In this document: one piece after another, positions 7,079 to 16,974 of the stretch
How positions within the stretch are numbered: the first letter of the stretch is position 1
Layout: every line of letters starts with the position of its first letter
Assembly (NCBI GenBank): GCA_963422445.2
Contig: OY729512.2
Span: 1,426,001 to 1,490,000 of the forward strand
Direction: 5' to 3'
DNA length: 64,000 nucleotides
Origin: G963422445 sp963422445
GTDB taxonomy: Bacteria; Pseudomonadota; Alphaproteobacteria; Thalassobaculales; Thalassobaculaceae
Notes under the pieces: generated by a model
What the model was told of the DNA's origin: nothing
Databases searched by the model: none
What the model saw: the letters and a program-made list of their open reading frames with translations, nothing else
Program-made: the position numbers and the translations under genes

Positions 7079-7319
7079 CACCCCAGCTGCGTGCCGTGTT
7101 CGCTTCCATCAAAGACGAATCGATGCAGAATAAGCGGTCCAATTTTCGTTGTGCATCTATTAACATATTAATATTCAAAGAAAATTTTACGACTTCAGCA
7201 CAATTTACCATAGAGTGAAAGAGTTTACATTTGCCAAGTCCTTGCATCGGATCGTCGGATTTTCGACTATGGCGGAACTGTTGCAGTAGTTGGGCGAGTG
7301 GTCGCGTTTCATTCGTCAT
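7068..7319 (-). CDS. Small ORF coupled to the Panacea gene, possible toxin partner
   Basis: From ATG 7319 this encodes about 83 residues (MTNETRPLAQLLQQFRHSRKSDDPMQG...NMLIDAQRKLDRLFCIDSSLMEANTARSWGDDG). Its stop lies inside the first codons of the Panacea gene (starts at 7078 and 7075), which would couple the two genes translationally. The DNA is AT-richer than the flanking amidase gene. No family is recognised. The placement directly upstream and overlapping matches the usual toxin-antitoxin layout, which is the only support for a toxin role. The frame could start further upstream (7388). Confidence 0.35.
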   Translation of the reverse strand: MTNETRPLAQLLQQFRHSRKSDDPMQGLGKCKLFHSMVNCAEVVKFSLNINMLIDAQRKLDRLFCIDSSLMEANTARSWGDDG

Positions 7320-7425
7320 GACGAAATTTACAGCCCGGTCGTCCCGGCAGGCTGTTGCAACTTTCCCGCCAGTATAGGATTCTGTCAAAAGCAGTTCCTC
7401 TAAACCCGCTCAAGGATCTTTTCAT

Positions 7426-8814
7426 ATGACCTCATTCCCATCCGATCCTTTGGAGAGCGGTGGAATTGCTGGCTTCTCCGCTGACTTGCGGGCTGGCCGG
7501 GCGACCGCGACTGCCGTAACACGGGCCTATCTCGACCGCATTGCGGCGCTTGATGACAGGCTTGGCGCATTTCAGCATGTTGCAGAACAGCAGGCCATGG
7601 CTACGGCGAACGCGATCGACAATCTCCTAGCTGCCGGTACGGACCTCGGTCCGCTGATGGGCGTGCCGGTCGGGATCAAGGACATCTACGCAGTCGACGG
7701 GATGCCGATTACCAATGGCTCCCTCTATGACGCTTCGCATATCACCGGTCCGGAAGGTCCGTTCGTAAAACGCCTGAAATCGGCCGGTTGCATCATACTT
7801 GGCAAGACCAGAACTGTCGAATTCGCGCTCGGTGCGACAGGTGTCAGTTCAGCTAGGGGCACCCCCTGGAACCCTTGGGATCCTGAGACCCATCGGACGC
7901 CCGGCGGTTCGTCGAGTGGATCGGGAGTGGCAATGGCCGCTGGCCTCTGTGCCTTTGCCATGGGGTCCGATACCGGGGGATCGGTACGGATACCGGCTTG
8001 CCTGAATGGAATTTTCGGTCACAAGACAACGATCGGCCTGTTTCCGACGGATGGTGTATTCCCGCTGTCGTCGACCTTGGACACCCTTGGGCCTCTGACC
8101 AGGACTGCGGCTGATGCCGCAATCATTCACGCGACAATGACTGGCGAAGATCTGCCGGTTGCGGCTGAGTTGCGCGGCCTTCGGCTCGGGCGACCTACAT
8201 CGTTCTTCTTCGAGGACATTGACCCGGATGTCATGGCCTGTGTCGAACAGGCTCTGGCTTTTCTTGTCGAGGCAGGCGTCGAGATCGTCGATGTCGATAT
8301 CCCCGATGCCCATGAACGTGACTGGCTGTTCCCGTCGATTTGCCCGCCGGAACTGCTTGCTGCCCTCGGTGAAGATGCCTTTCGGCAATTGCAGCCGAAC
8401 ATGGATCCGGTGATCGCCGCCCGTGCCGAAAAAGGCTTCGAGGTTTCGGGTCGCCAGCATGCTGCGGCCATCGCACGACATCGCCAGTTGGCGAAACTGG
8501 CCGAGGCCGCGATGGAGGGTCTCGATGGCTGGGTGGCGCCAACCTGTCCGTTTGTGCCGTTACCGGTCGACAGCTTCGACGATCCTGCCGCGCTAGCCCG
8601 TTCGATGCTCGCGTCGCGCAATTGCCAGCCAGGCAACCTGTTCCGGCTCTGCGCGATCACGACGCCGGTGCACCGGTTTGGTTCGAACCTGCCGGTCGGA
8701 CTGCAGGTGATCTGTCGCCATGGCGCTGATACCCAGGCATTGTCGATCGGAATGGCGATTGAATCACATTTCGGCCCGTCCCCGCGCCCGGATCTGTCGC
8801 GGCTGACCGGCTGA
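7426..8814 (+). CDS. Amidase-signature family hydrolase
   Basis: This 462-residue amidase cleaves C-N amide bonds. The Ser-cisSer-Lys triad is visible: Lys85 in GVPVGIKDIY, the Ser cluster 162-164 in TPGGSSSGSG, and the nucleophile Ser186 in MGSDTGGSVRIPA. The length is normal for the family. AAGGA lies 9-13 bp before the ATG. It is the first gene of an apparent operon with a GMC oxidoreductase and a hydratase, which points to breakdown of an amide or aromatic compound, but the substrate cannot be read from the sequence. Its stop codon falls inside a GGCTGACC tandem repeat. Confidence 0.88.
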   Translation: MTSFPSDPLESGGIAGFSADLRAGRATATAVTRAYLDRIAALDDRLGAFQHVAEQQAMATANAIDNLLAAGTDLGPLMGVPVGIKDIYAVDGMPITNGSLYDASHITGPEGPFVKRLKSAGCIILGKTRTVEFALGATGVSSARGTPWNPWDPETHRTPGGSSSGSGVAMAAGLCAFAMGSDTGGSVRIPACLNGIFGHKTTIGLFPTDGVFPLSSTLDTLGPLTRTAADAAIIHATMTGEDLPVAAELRGLRLGRPTSFFFEDIDPDVMACVEQALAFLVEAGVEIVDVDIPDAHERDWLFPSICPPELLAALGEDAFRQLQPNMDPVIAARAEKGFEVSGRQHAAAIARHRQLAKLAEAAMEGLDGWVAPTCPFVPLPVDSFDDPAALARSMLASRNCQPGNLFRLCAITTPVHRFGSNLPVGLQVICRHGADTQALSIGMAIESHFGPSPRPDLSRLTG

Positions 8815-8832
8815 CCGGCTGACCGGCTGACC
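8801..8832. repeat. Tandem GGCTGACC octamer, four copies
   Basis: Four perfect copies of an 8-bp unit lie at 8801-8832, with a partial fifth. The amidase stop TGA (8812-8814) is within the second copy. Because 8 is not a multiple of 3, a change in copy number upstream of the stop would alter the end of the protein by only a few residues. Confidence 0.9.
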
Positions 8833-8928
8833 GGACTGCGGCACGGGAGATCCCGCGATCGACGGTTTGACAGGAGGGGCCCGGACTCAGGGCTTCGGGG
8901 CAGCTCGCTGGACAGGAGGTATAGCAGC

Positions 8929-10539
8929 ATGGCCACGCCGGACGACATTTACGACTACATCATCGTCGGAGCGGGCTCGGCCGGGTGCACGCTGGCCAAT
9001 CGGCTGACCGAAAATCCCGACATACGGGTTTTGCTGCTGGAGGCCGGCGGCCAGGACCGCAATATGTGGATCCATATCCCGGTTGGCTACATCAAGACCC
9101 TGGATATGCCCGGCCTTAATTGGCGGTTCGAGACCGAACCCGAAGAAGGAACCCGCAATCGTGCCATTCCGATCCCCCGTGGCCGGGTTCTTGGCGGGTC
9201 AAGCTCCATCAACGGCATGGTTTATGTCCGCGGCCAACCGCTTGACTACGATACCTGGTCGCAACTCGGCAACCGCGGCTGGTCTTACGAGTCGGTGCTG
9301 CCTTACTTCCGCAAATCCGAGAACTACGAGAGTTCGAACGATCCGTGGCGTGGCAAGGGTGGACCGCTCAATACCGCGGATGGTCCAGAACGGGCCGAAC
9401 TTCTCGACGCGATCATGAATGCCGCGGAAGAATGCGGCTATCCGAAGAACCCGGACTATAATAGCGGGGATCAGGAAGGGTTCGGTTATTTCCAGGTAAC
9501 GCAGAAGAACGGCCGGCGCTGGTCAACGGCCCGGGCGTTCCTGGAACCGGCCTTGAAGCGTTCCAATCTTCGGCTAGAGACCGACGCCCATACCACCAGG
9601 GTGATCGTCGAGGACCGGCGGGCGGCCGGAGTGGCCTATCGCCAGGGCGGTACTGAACGGACGGTACGGGCGGGCCGCGAAGTTCTGTTGGCCGCCGGAG
9701 CCGTGCAATCGCCCCAGATCCTCGAACTCTCGGGCATTGGTCAGCCTGACCTGCTGCGGGCGCACGGGATTGACGTGGTTCACGAACTGCCCGGGGTCGG
9801 CGAAAACTATCAGGATCATTTCATCGTTCGTCAGACCTGGAAGGTCACGAAACCGATCACGCTGAACGAACAGACCCGGGGGATCGCGATGGTCAGGGAA
9901 CTCTTGCGTTATGCTCTGACCCGTCGCGGCATCATGACGTTTCCCGGTGGCATCCTTAGTGGCTATGTGCGCACGCGGCCGGAAGTGGCAGGGCCGGACA
10001 TTCAGTATACGATCGTTCATGCGAGTTTCAGGGACGTGAAGAAGCGGGTTTTCGACAACCATCCGGGAATGACAATCGCGCCGTGTCAACTGCAGCCGGA
10101 GTCGCGCGGTTCGATTCACCTCAAATCCGCCGATCCGATGGCGGCACCGGCGATCCGGGGCAACTTCCTGTCGGAGGGTCTTGACCAGAGGACAATTGTC
10201 GCCGGAATGAAGATCGCCAGACGCATCGTCGCCGCGCCGGCGCTTGCGGCCTATGCGGGCGCCGAGATGCTTCCCGGCGATGCGATCCAGTCGGACGATG
10301 AATGGCTCGACTTTGCCCGGTCCAACGGCAACACCGTCTACCACCCGGTCGGCACCTGCAAGATGGGACGTGATGCAAAGGCTGTGGTCGATGACCGGCT
10401 TCGGCTGCACGGGATTGCCGGATTGCGGGTGATCGATGCCTCCGTCATGCCGACGCTGGTTTCAGGAAACACCAACGCGCCGACGATCATGATCGCCGAG
10501 AAGGGAGCCGACATGATCAAGGACGATGCACGCAACTGA
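8929..10539 (+). CDS. GMC-family FAD oxidoreductase (choline/alcohol dehydrogenase type)
   Basis: This 536-residue flavoprotein oxidises an alcohol or amino-alcohol. The FAD dinucleotide fold is at the N-terminus (YIIVGAGSAGCTLANRLTE, then LLLEAGG). The GMC signatures are GRVLGGSSSINGMVYVRG and AGAVQSPQILELSGIG. The catalytic His lies in NTVYHPVGTCKMG, and the closing motif is VSGNTNAPTIMIAEKGADMI. An AGGAGG ribosome binding site precedes the ATG. It sits between the amidase and hydratase genes; the downstream gap is 12 bp. The family has choline, glucose and long-chain alcohol members, and the substrate here is unknown. Confidence 0.9.
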   Translation: MATPDDIYDYIIVGAGSAGCTLANRLTENPDIRVLLLEAGGQDRNMWIHIPVGYIKTLDMPGLNWRFETEPEEGTRNRAIPIPRGRVLGGSSSINGMVYVRGQPLDYDTWSQLGNRGWSYESVLPYFRKSENYESSNDPWRGKGGPLNTADGPERAELLDAIMNAAEECGYPKNPDYNSGDQEGFGYFQVTQKNGRRWSTARAFLEPALKRSNLRLETDAHTTRVIVEDRRAAGVAYRQGGTERTVRAGREVLLAAGAVQSPQILELSGIGQPDLLRAHGIDVVHELPGVGENYQDHFIVRQTWKVTKPITLNEQTRGIAMVRELLRYALTRRGIMTFPGGILSGYVRTRPEVAGPDIQYTIVHASFRDVKKRVFDNHPGMTIAPCQLQPESRGSIHLKSADPMAAPAIRGNFLSEGLDQRTIVAGMKIARRIVAAPALAAYAGAEMLPGDAIQSDDEWLDFARSNGNTVYHPVGTCKMGRDAKAVVDDRLRLHGIAGLRVIDASVMPTLVSGNTNAPTIMIAEKGADMIKDDARN

Positions 10540-10551
10540 TCGGACCGTGCC

Positions 10552-11340
10552 ATGACCAATTTGGTCGCGCGTCTGGCCGAGGCTCGTCTGGCTGGGGGAA
10601 CGGTGACCTTTAACGAAGCCGAAAGCCTTGGCGACAGCGATTTCGACTATCGGATGCAGGGCGAAATTCTGACCTGGCTCGGCCCGGTATCGGACGCTTG
10701 GAAGGTCGGCTCGACATCGGTCGAAGCGCAGACGAAGCTTGGAACCAGTGAGCCGGGCGCGGCACGAGTGCCGGCGCGATATCGTCATGACACAGGTGAC
10801 ACGATCCCGGTTCATGCAACCCATGACCTGTGGGTGGAGGCCGAATTCGCATTGCGCCTTGGCCGGGATCTGCCGCCAAGGGCCGCCAGGTATGAATACG
10901 ATGACGTTGCGCGGGCCATTGACGGCGTTGCGTCGGCCCTTGAGGTCGTCGGATCGCGTCTGGCCGGTGGATTGGCCACCGCTGGCCGGCATCGGGTGAC
11001 CGTCGATGGCGGAGCCAATGTCGCTCTTGTCATCGGACCAGTGGTGAGGGAATGGCGAGATTTCCATCTACCTTCACATCCTGTGGTATTGCTGCGCAAC
11101 GGTATCGAAATTGCGAGCGGAACCGGTGCCAGGGCGCTCGGAGATCCGGTCGCCGTGATGGTTTGGCTGGCCAACCATCAGCGCCAATATGACGGATTGC
11201 AAGCTGGAGAGATTGTATCGACAGGAACCTGTACCGGACTGGAGCGGGTTACGCCGGGTGATCTGTTGACGGGAGATTTTGGCGCCATCGGGATGGTCGA
11301 GGGTCGTCTCGCCGATGCTGCCGTCAGCCGGCTTGACTGA
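10552..11340 (+). CDS. 2-keto-4-pentenoate hydratase / fumarylacetoacetase-fold protein (MhpD-like)
   Basis: This 262-residue protein resembles the MhpD/HpaH hydratases, which add water to 2-hydroxypenta-2,4-dienoates in aromatic ring-cleavage pathways using Mg2+ or Mn2+. Supporting segments are AWKVGSTSVEAQTKLG, the acidic metal-site region LWVEAEFALRLGRDLP, DGVASALEVVGSRL, and the C-terminal LANHQRQYDGLQAGEIVSTGTCTGLERVTPGD. It starts 12 bp after the GMC gene and ends the operon. Together the three genes suggest amide hydrolysis, alcohol oxidation and enol hydration of one substrate class, which is inference. Confidence 0.8.
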   Translation: MTNLVARLAEARLAGGTVTFNEAESLGDSDFDYRMQGEILTWLGPVSDAWKVGSTSVEAQTKLGTSEPGAARVPARYRHDTGDTIPVHATHDLWVEAEFALRLGRDLPPRAARYEYDDVARAIDGVASALEVVGSRLAGGLATAGRHRVTVDGGANVALVIGPVVREWRDFHLPSHPVVLLRNGIEIASGTGARALGDPVAVMVWLANHQRQYDGLQAGEIVSTGTCTGLERVTPGDLLTGDFGAIGMVEGRLADAAVSRLD

Positions 11341-11418
11341 TAACGTCCGGCGTTGTCATGGCGCGCGCAGGCCGTGATACGGGGGCTTGTTCGCGACCAG
11401 GCGTGATTCGGTCTGCGG

Positions 11419-14160
11419 CTACGACCGGTGGAGGAATGTTTCGACCGCCGCGACGGTTTCGGCGAGACCACAGCGCCGGACAGGTGCTTCGGCCGGAAAA
11501 GCCCCTAGCAGGCGGGATGGCATCCTTCGGTCGAGCAGGACAAAAACGCCGTGATCGTCAGCGCGACGGATCAGTCGCCCAAAGGCTTGTTTCAGCTTGA
11601 GACGGGTCAACATGTCGGAATAGGCATATCGCCCAAAAGCAGAAAAACGGGCCTTGTACAAGATGTTCTGGCGCGGCCACGGGACGCGGTCGAAGGTGAT
11701 CAGGCGCAACGACCTGCCGGGTACGTCTACCCCGTCGCGCACGCCGTCGGTTCCGAGCAGACAGACCTCCTCGTCGGCCCGGAAGATCTCGATGAGGGTC
11801 GCGAGATCAAGGCCGTCGATATGCTGCGCGTAGAGTGGATAGCCGGCACTGTCAACATCTGCAGCGATGCGCTCATGGACCTGGCGGAGACGCCGGATTG
11901 CGGTAAACAGCCCCAACGCGCCGCCACGGGATGCCAGAAAAAGCTCGCGATAGGCTGCGGCGACCTGATTGGGGTTATTGTGGTCGACATCCTGAACGAT
12001 GAAGACCCGTGTCTGACGCGAATAGTCGAACGGCGAGGCGACGGAGACGCGCACCGCCGGCTTCGGCAGGTGGATCGCGCCGGTTCGCATTTCCGCTGCC
12101 CGCCAGTCCTCGACGGCATCGCCAGAGGCGTCGCGAAGCGTTGCGGATGTCACCAGAATTCCCTGTGCCGGCCGCATGACGATGTTGTGAAGCGGCACGG
12201 TCGGGTCGAGCCAATGCCGCCGCATGCCGATATCACGGTCACGGCCCCCACTGCGCTCGATCTCGAACCAGTCGACAAACTCGCCCGTTTGTTCGTCCGA
12301 CAGTGCTTCGAGCATCGACCGCCAACTGCCGATGGTTTCCTCACCGCGCCGGGTGAGGGCTCGAACCGTCGCTTCGATACGGATCCGCTCCGGCGTTTCC
12401 ATGTCCCTGGACTCGTCGGAGACAAGCTCGCCCAACATGCCGCGTAGATCCAACACCGGCGTCAAAAGCGCGTGTAGCGCCCTGTCCAGCGCCTGGGCGG
12501 ATTCAAGTAGGTTGTCGACCTGCGGCCTGACCTCGGTCTCGATCGAATAGGCCGCGTCGGCATCGGGATTACGGGCTATGATCTGACGTCGCACATGGGT
12601 GAGAAACATCTCGGTCGGACCACGCGGCGCGCCGTCCTGAATGCGCGACAGCCAGCCATCACCTGGCAGCGCTTGAGCCGCTGTCAGAATCTCGTTCAAC
12701 GCTTGCCGCATGCCCGTGTTTTCTCCAAGCAAGTCACCGATGCGGGTCTCCAGGCCGCGCGCCCGGCTTCGACGCCGGGTTCCGGTGCCGCTCAGCCAGC
12801 CGCGCAATTCCGCGGTTTCCGCACCGCTCAGATTGGCTGAAAACGCGCCATCGGCCGCATCGAAGATATGATGGCCTTCGTCGAAGACATAACGGCTCGG
12901 CATGTTGGCTTCATCAAGGCCGCCGGCCGCCTGGTACATGACCAGCGCATGGTTCGCGATCACCACGTCGGCGCGCTGGGCCAGACGTATCGATTTCTCA
13001 ACGAAACATTTGTTGTAATGCGGACAGGTCGAGTAGAGGCATTCGCCCCGGCGATCGGTCAGTCCAAGTGTATGGTTGCGGCCGAGAAGATCGGCAAGCC
13101 AGGCCGGGAAGTCGCCGCCGACCATGTCGCCGTCCCGGGTGATGACTGCCCACCGCGCCATCAACCCCAATGCGGTTCCATCCTGCCGGTTGAAACCCAT
13201 GAAGCCATCGCTCATTGCTTCTTCGAGATTGAGAAGACAGAGATAATTTTCCCGGCCCTTGCGGATCACGACCTTGCGGGATTTGCTGACCGGGTCGCGG
13301 TGCAGTCGGTCGAATTCACTGTCAATCTGGTGCTGAAGATTCCGGGTGTAGGTTGAGATCCAGACCGGACCGGAATTCTTTTCCGCCCAGACGCTCGCCG
13401 GCGCGATGTATCCAAGGGTCTTGCCGACTCCGGTGCCGGCCTCGGCGAGGACGACATTTGGTTCGTCTTCCTGTTCGCGCGGCAGGAACGCGTCGGTCGC
13501 TGCCGCGGCATAGTCGGCTTGACTCGGGCGGGGTTCGGCGGGACTGCCGAGCAACCGGGTCAGCCGGCTGCGCGCTTCGTCGCGTTCAACGGATTTGTTG
13601 CCGGAAGCCGACTCGGGACCGTATTCCGACCATTCCGGGAGATGCTGCCAGATGGCAGGTCCCGGACTCCGGTCTCGCGCGGCAGCCGGATCGTCAAGGT
13701 CCAGGGCCGCTGCAACCGATGCCGACCAGGTCCAGCCGCAGTCCCGCATCATCAGGGCAATCACAGCGATGGACGGATCGTTCGACTGGTCGGAAAGTTC
13801 ATCGAGCAGGTGTTCAGTCAGATTAAGCAGCAACAGCGCCCGCGAAATCGAGCCATCGGGACGCGGCAACCCGAAATAAGCCGCGAGGCCGTCAGGTGTC
13901 GGCACGCAGAATTGAGCCGGGCGGACGAAGGCAAACAGTTCCAGTATATCGAAGGCTGGAAAGTCCGGGATGCCAATGCGGCGGGCTGCCGCACGGGCAT
14001 GGCATACGATCGGGACTTCGTTCTGGAGGCGCGCCTGTATCGCCTGCCGTGACAGATCCTCGATCTCGCCTGAGCCGGAAATCCAAATAGTCCGTCCCAG
14101 TGTCGGCCACAGCACTGGTGGCGGCCAAGCATCGTCGGAATGATCAACACTGATGGTCAT
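11419..14160 (-). CDS. DinG/XPD-type superfamily 2 helicase
   Basis: This 913-residue ATP-dependent 5'-3' DNA helicase probably acts on R-loops, D-loops or damaged forks. Walker A is LAEAGTGVGKTLGYIAPA. The iron-sulfur cluster cysteines are in NYLCLLNLEEAM and GECLYSTCPHYNKC. The DEAH-like Walker B is VFDEGHHIFDAAD. C-terminal helicase motifs include ILVTSATL, VCLLGTDGVRDGVDVPG and QAFGRLIRRADD. An N-terminal region of about 250 residues precedes the helicase core. ATG 14160 (MTISVDHSDDAW) is preferred; the frame stays open to 14271. It is convergent with the hydratase gene, and no partner gene is evident. Confidence 0.88.
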   Translation of the reverse strand: MTISVDHSDDAWPPPVLWPTLGRTIWISGSGEIEDLSRQAIQARLQNEVPIVCHARAAARRIGIPDFPAFDILELFAFVRPAQFCVPTPDGLAAYFGLPRPDGSISRALLLLNLTEHLLDELSDQSNDPSIAVIALMMRDCGWTWSASVAAALDLDDPAAARDRSPGPAIWQHLPEWSEYGPESASGNKSVERDEARSRLTRLLGSPAEPRPSQADYAAAATDAFLPREQEDEPNVVLAEAGTGVGKTLGYIAPASVWAEKNSGPVWISTYTRNLQHQIDSEFDRLHRDPVSKSRKVVIRKGRENYLCLLNLEEAMSDGFMGFNRQDGTALGLMARWAVITRDGDMVGGDFPAWLADLLGRNHTLGLTDRRGECLYSTCPHYNKCFVEKSIRLAQRADVVIANHALVMYQAAGGLDEANMPSRYVFDEGHHIFDAADGAFSANLSGAETAELRGWLSGTGTRRRSRARGLETRIGDLLGENTGMRQALNEILTAAQALPGDGWLSRIQDGAPRGPTEMFLTHVRRQIIARNPDADAAYSIETEVRPQVDNLLESAQALDRALHALLTPVLDLRGMLGELVSDESRDMETPERIRIEATVRALTRRGEETIGSWRSMLEALSDEQTGEFVDWFEIERSGGRDRDIGMRRHWLDPTVPLHNIVMRPAQGILVTSATLRDASGDAVEDWRAAEMRTGAIHLPKPAVRVSVASPFDYSRQTRVFIVQDVDHNNPNQVAAAYRELFLASRGGALGLFTAIRRLRQVHERIAADVDSAGYPLYAQHIDGLDLATLIEIFRADEEVCLLGTDGVRDGVDVPGRSLRLITFDRVPWPRQNILYKARFSAFGRYAYSDMLTRLKLKQAFGRLIRRADDHGVFVLLDRRMPSRLLGAFPAEAPVRRCGLAETVAAVETFLHRS

Positions 14161-15648
14161 TCTCACGATGTAACAGATGCAATGGCATTCTGCCAGTTCA
14201 AGGTACTGAGGCGCTGTCCGGTGACCGGAAAATGATTGGTTCTGCCGGTTGCCGCAGGCTTGGTGCCTCATATTTCCCCGGTATCCGGGTCATGGGCCGT
14301 AAAGGCCCGCATGATGTGAAGCACGGTCTTCTGTCGCTGTCTCGAACATCCGGCATCAAACGGTCAAGACGGGCGTCCGGTTCAGCAGGTTGCGCAAATC
14401 GGTTCCATTATCTTGCCGGTCTGACCAGCGGTGTCCAGATACGGGGAGGCAGGTCATCATGACAACAGAACGGTCTGCTTGCGAATCGATCCGGTCGCCA
14501 GAAGAGTTTCGAAGAGCAAGCAAGTTAAAAAAAAAGCGGTTCGCACCCCGCCTCGTCGTCAATGCGATACGGTAAGGCCGGGTCGGAACATGCGTGACGA
14601 TTCGTATGGTCATCACCGAGGCCGACAAGGGTGCTGTCATAGTACCGGACGCGATGGCCCGGTTCGAAGGCGCGACCCGAGAGCCCGTAAAGGACAATGT
14701 CAGCCCTGACTGCGCAAACCGCGTGCCGTGGCGCGCAGGCCGATCGGATACTGGGATCGCGCGTGCCATGAAGAGGCAAACGGCTACCGGGTTCTGGCCT
14801 CCAGACATCTCTGGTATGGTCGGTATCGCAGGACAGGATGTCTGGAGTTCAGTTTCACTAGGATGTTCGTTGCACTTGGGCGTGCCTTTTTTCCCGCTTT
14901 CCATGCCGGTCCGGCTGTGGGGCGGCCGCGATGTCGACGAGCCGCATTTATCAGCCGGGCAGGCAGGTAGCATGAAACCCGATTATTCAACCCTGAGCGG
15001 TCGTGGTAGTTGTCCAGCACCGACATCCTGCAGGTCTTGCCGAAACGGCGAGGCGGAACTGCTCCCAGGTCGCGGATGAAGCGGGTCTTGTACACATAAA
15101 GACAACCTTGCCGATGAAGAAGTTCAAAGTCGGCCATCTCGTATGGAAGAGACCAGGATGACGGCATGGTCGCTCCGAAGGCGGTGGCCGCCGGCATCAT
15201 GGAAATGGTTCGCCCATCATGCTATCCATTCAGTTCAGTATGCAGGATACCGTATGGTGTTTCCGGCGGGACTCTGTTGCGGGCTCGGCCGTCGTTGCAG
15301 CCGGTTACGGTATTTGGCGGCCGTATAGGGCGCGTCGAACGTTGGGCGGTGTTCCGGGCGGACTTGGCCGTGTTCGGGGTTTTCAATCTCCGGAACACTG
15401 TCGATATCCGAACTCGGCATGAACAGGACGGATACTCATTCGGTGTGGCGCCGGCATGGCGCGGTTGCTGCGTGGTCAAACATTTTGGCCGAAGACATCA
15501 TAGCCCGCGCAACAGTCCAGGATTGAACCGCATTGGCATGACAGGATCCGGCTGCCGTTATCGCAGTCGTGTTTCGGATCGCAGCAGGCGCCAAACCGGG
15601 CTTCGACTTGCGGGAGCTCTGCCGTCTGGGCCCGCCGCCGAGCCAGAA
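14161..15648. other. Gene-poor stretch of about 1.5 kb
   Basis: Several short frames are open on both strands, but none has a recognisable motif, a convincing ribosome binding site or family-like composition. An A9 run lies at 14526-14534. The stretch may be decayed coding DNA or the 5' region of the helicase gene. Nothing in it can be supported as a gene. Confidence 0.5.
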
Positions 15649-16551
15649 TCAGCGATTCGATGCGGAGGGTCGGAAACCTCTCGCCCGTTCGTCCCGGCCT
15701 GTAACAGCGAGATCATGGGCCGGATTCCCGGCAATACGGGTCGCCTGGAGAACCCGGGCCTCGCTGAAATCATAGGAACGGGCACGGTGCAGGACGCAAC
15801 GGTTGTCCCAGATCAGCAGGTCACCGACGGTCCACCTGTGGGTGTAAATCCGTGGGGCCTGACAGGCGCGTTCGAGCAGATCGTCGAGCAGGGTTTGTGC
15901 TTCCGCGTCGGCCATGCCCTCAATACGATAGGCGTGGCGGCCAATACACAGGGCCTTGCGTTCGGTGACCGGGTGAACCTTGACCAGAGGCCGTAACGGT
16001 GCCCCTTTATCGTGATAGCCGTAACCTGATCCGGTCTCTATCTCAAAACCGATTTTCGCCTGCGAGGCGTATAGCGAGTGATATGCGCTCAGGCCCGCGA
16101 TCCGCTGTCTGGTCATATCATCGAGCGCATCATAGCCAGCCCGCATATCAGCCAGTTCGGTCTCACCGCCTTGCGGCGGCACCGTAATTGCCGACAGAAG
16201 ACCGGCCTTGGCCGCAAGCGGCATATAAGTGCTGTCGTGGTGCCAGCCTTCATTGCCACGCAAAGTCTTGAACCGGAATTCGTCAGCCGTGAGCGTGTTT
16301 CCGTCCTGCTTCACATTGCTGATCTGAACCGATTGCATGCCCTCCCGCAGAATCTCGATATCTCCGAACCGGGCTCCGAAAGCGACTTGCGCCTCCTGGC
16401 TCAGGAACTGGCCCGGGAAGACCAGCGCGGCGTACTCGTGAAACGCATCCTCGACCAGACGCCAAGCTGCGTCGTCCAGATTGGCGAGATCGACATTAGT
16501 GATGGTTGCACCAAAGGATCGGCCGTCATGAGATTCAATAATCGAAGGCAT
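15649..16551 (-). CDS. TauD/TfdA-family 2-oxoglutarate-dependent dioxygenase
   Basis: This 300-residue Fe(II)/2-oxoglutarate dioxygenase belongs to the family of taurine (TauD) and 2,4-D (TfdA) dioxygenases. The metal triad is visible as the His-x-Asp in NEGWHHDSTYMPL and the distal His in DNRCVLHRARSYDF. The Arg that binds 2-oxoglutarate follows in RVLQATRI. The start at 16551 has GGAGACC 3 bp upstream. It stands alone between a gene-poor region and the ccm genes, so the substrate (a sulfonate, an aryloxyacetate or other) is unknown. Length and motifs are complete. Confidence 0.88.
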   Translation of the reverse strand: MPSIIESHDGRSFGATITNVDLANLDDAAWRLVEDAFHEYAALVFPGQFLSQEAQVAFGARFGDIEILREGMQSVQISNVKQDGNTLTADEFRFKTLRGNEGWHHDSTYMPLAAKAGLLSAITVPPQGGETELADMRAGYDALDDMTRQRIAGLSAYHSLYASQAKIGFEIETGSGYGYHDKGAPLRPLVKVHPVTERKALCIGRHAYRIEGMADAEAQTLLDDLLERACQAPRIYTHRWTVGDLLIWDNRCVLHRARSYDFSEARVLQATRIAGNPAHDLAVTGRDERARGFRPSASNR

Positions 16552-16974
16552 GAGGTCTCCTGAGAAATGGACCATAGGTGACTGTGTCAGAACCGGAAAA
16601 CCGTTGCAACCTGGCTGTCGCCGTTGTCGGATATTGTCACAGATATGGCCGTAATCCGGTGTGCGGCAAACCCCAACATACCGCGGGCCTGGTCCGGCCG
16701 CGGTGATGGTCGGGACGTCGGCTCGGTCGGATGCGGGCTGCCCATTGTACAAATACGCCGAACGTTTGACGATTCTCCGGAATTTTTTTTGCGATTTACC
16801 GCAAATCATGCGTTCGTCGGCATCAGCTGGCAGGACGGAGGGAATCATGGCGGAAACGTTGCTATTCTGCCGAATTCTTGAGTGGGTCCGCCCGAATCCT
16901 GTGACTGAATCGGTGACGGACCGAATGCTGTCAGCGGTGTCTCCGGGAACGCGACCCATGCCGGTTCTGAAGTA
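16552..16974. other. Intergenic region between ccmI and the dioxygenase gene
   Basis: This is about 420 bp without a supported gene. It should hold the promoter of the dioxygenase and the end of the ccm transcript. No clear hairpin terminator was seen. Confidence 0.5.

Noticed and set aside
14784..15200. A 138-codon minus-strand frame (MADFELLHRQGCLYVYKTRF...) in the gene-poor stretch.
   Set aside because: Part of it looks protein-like, but there is no family signature or ribosome binding site, and other frames are equally open.
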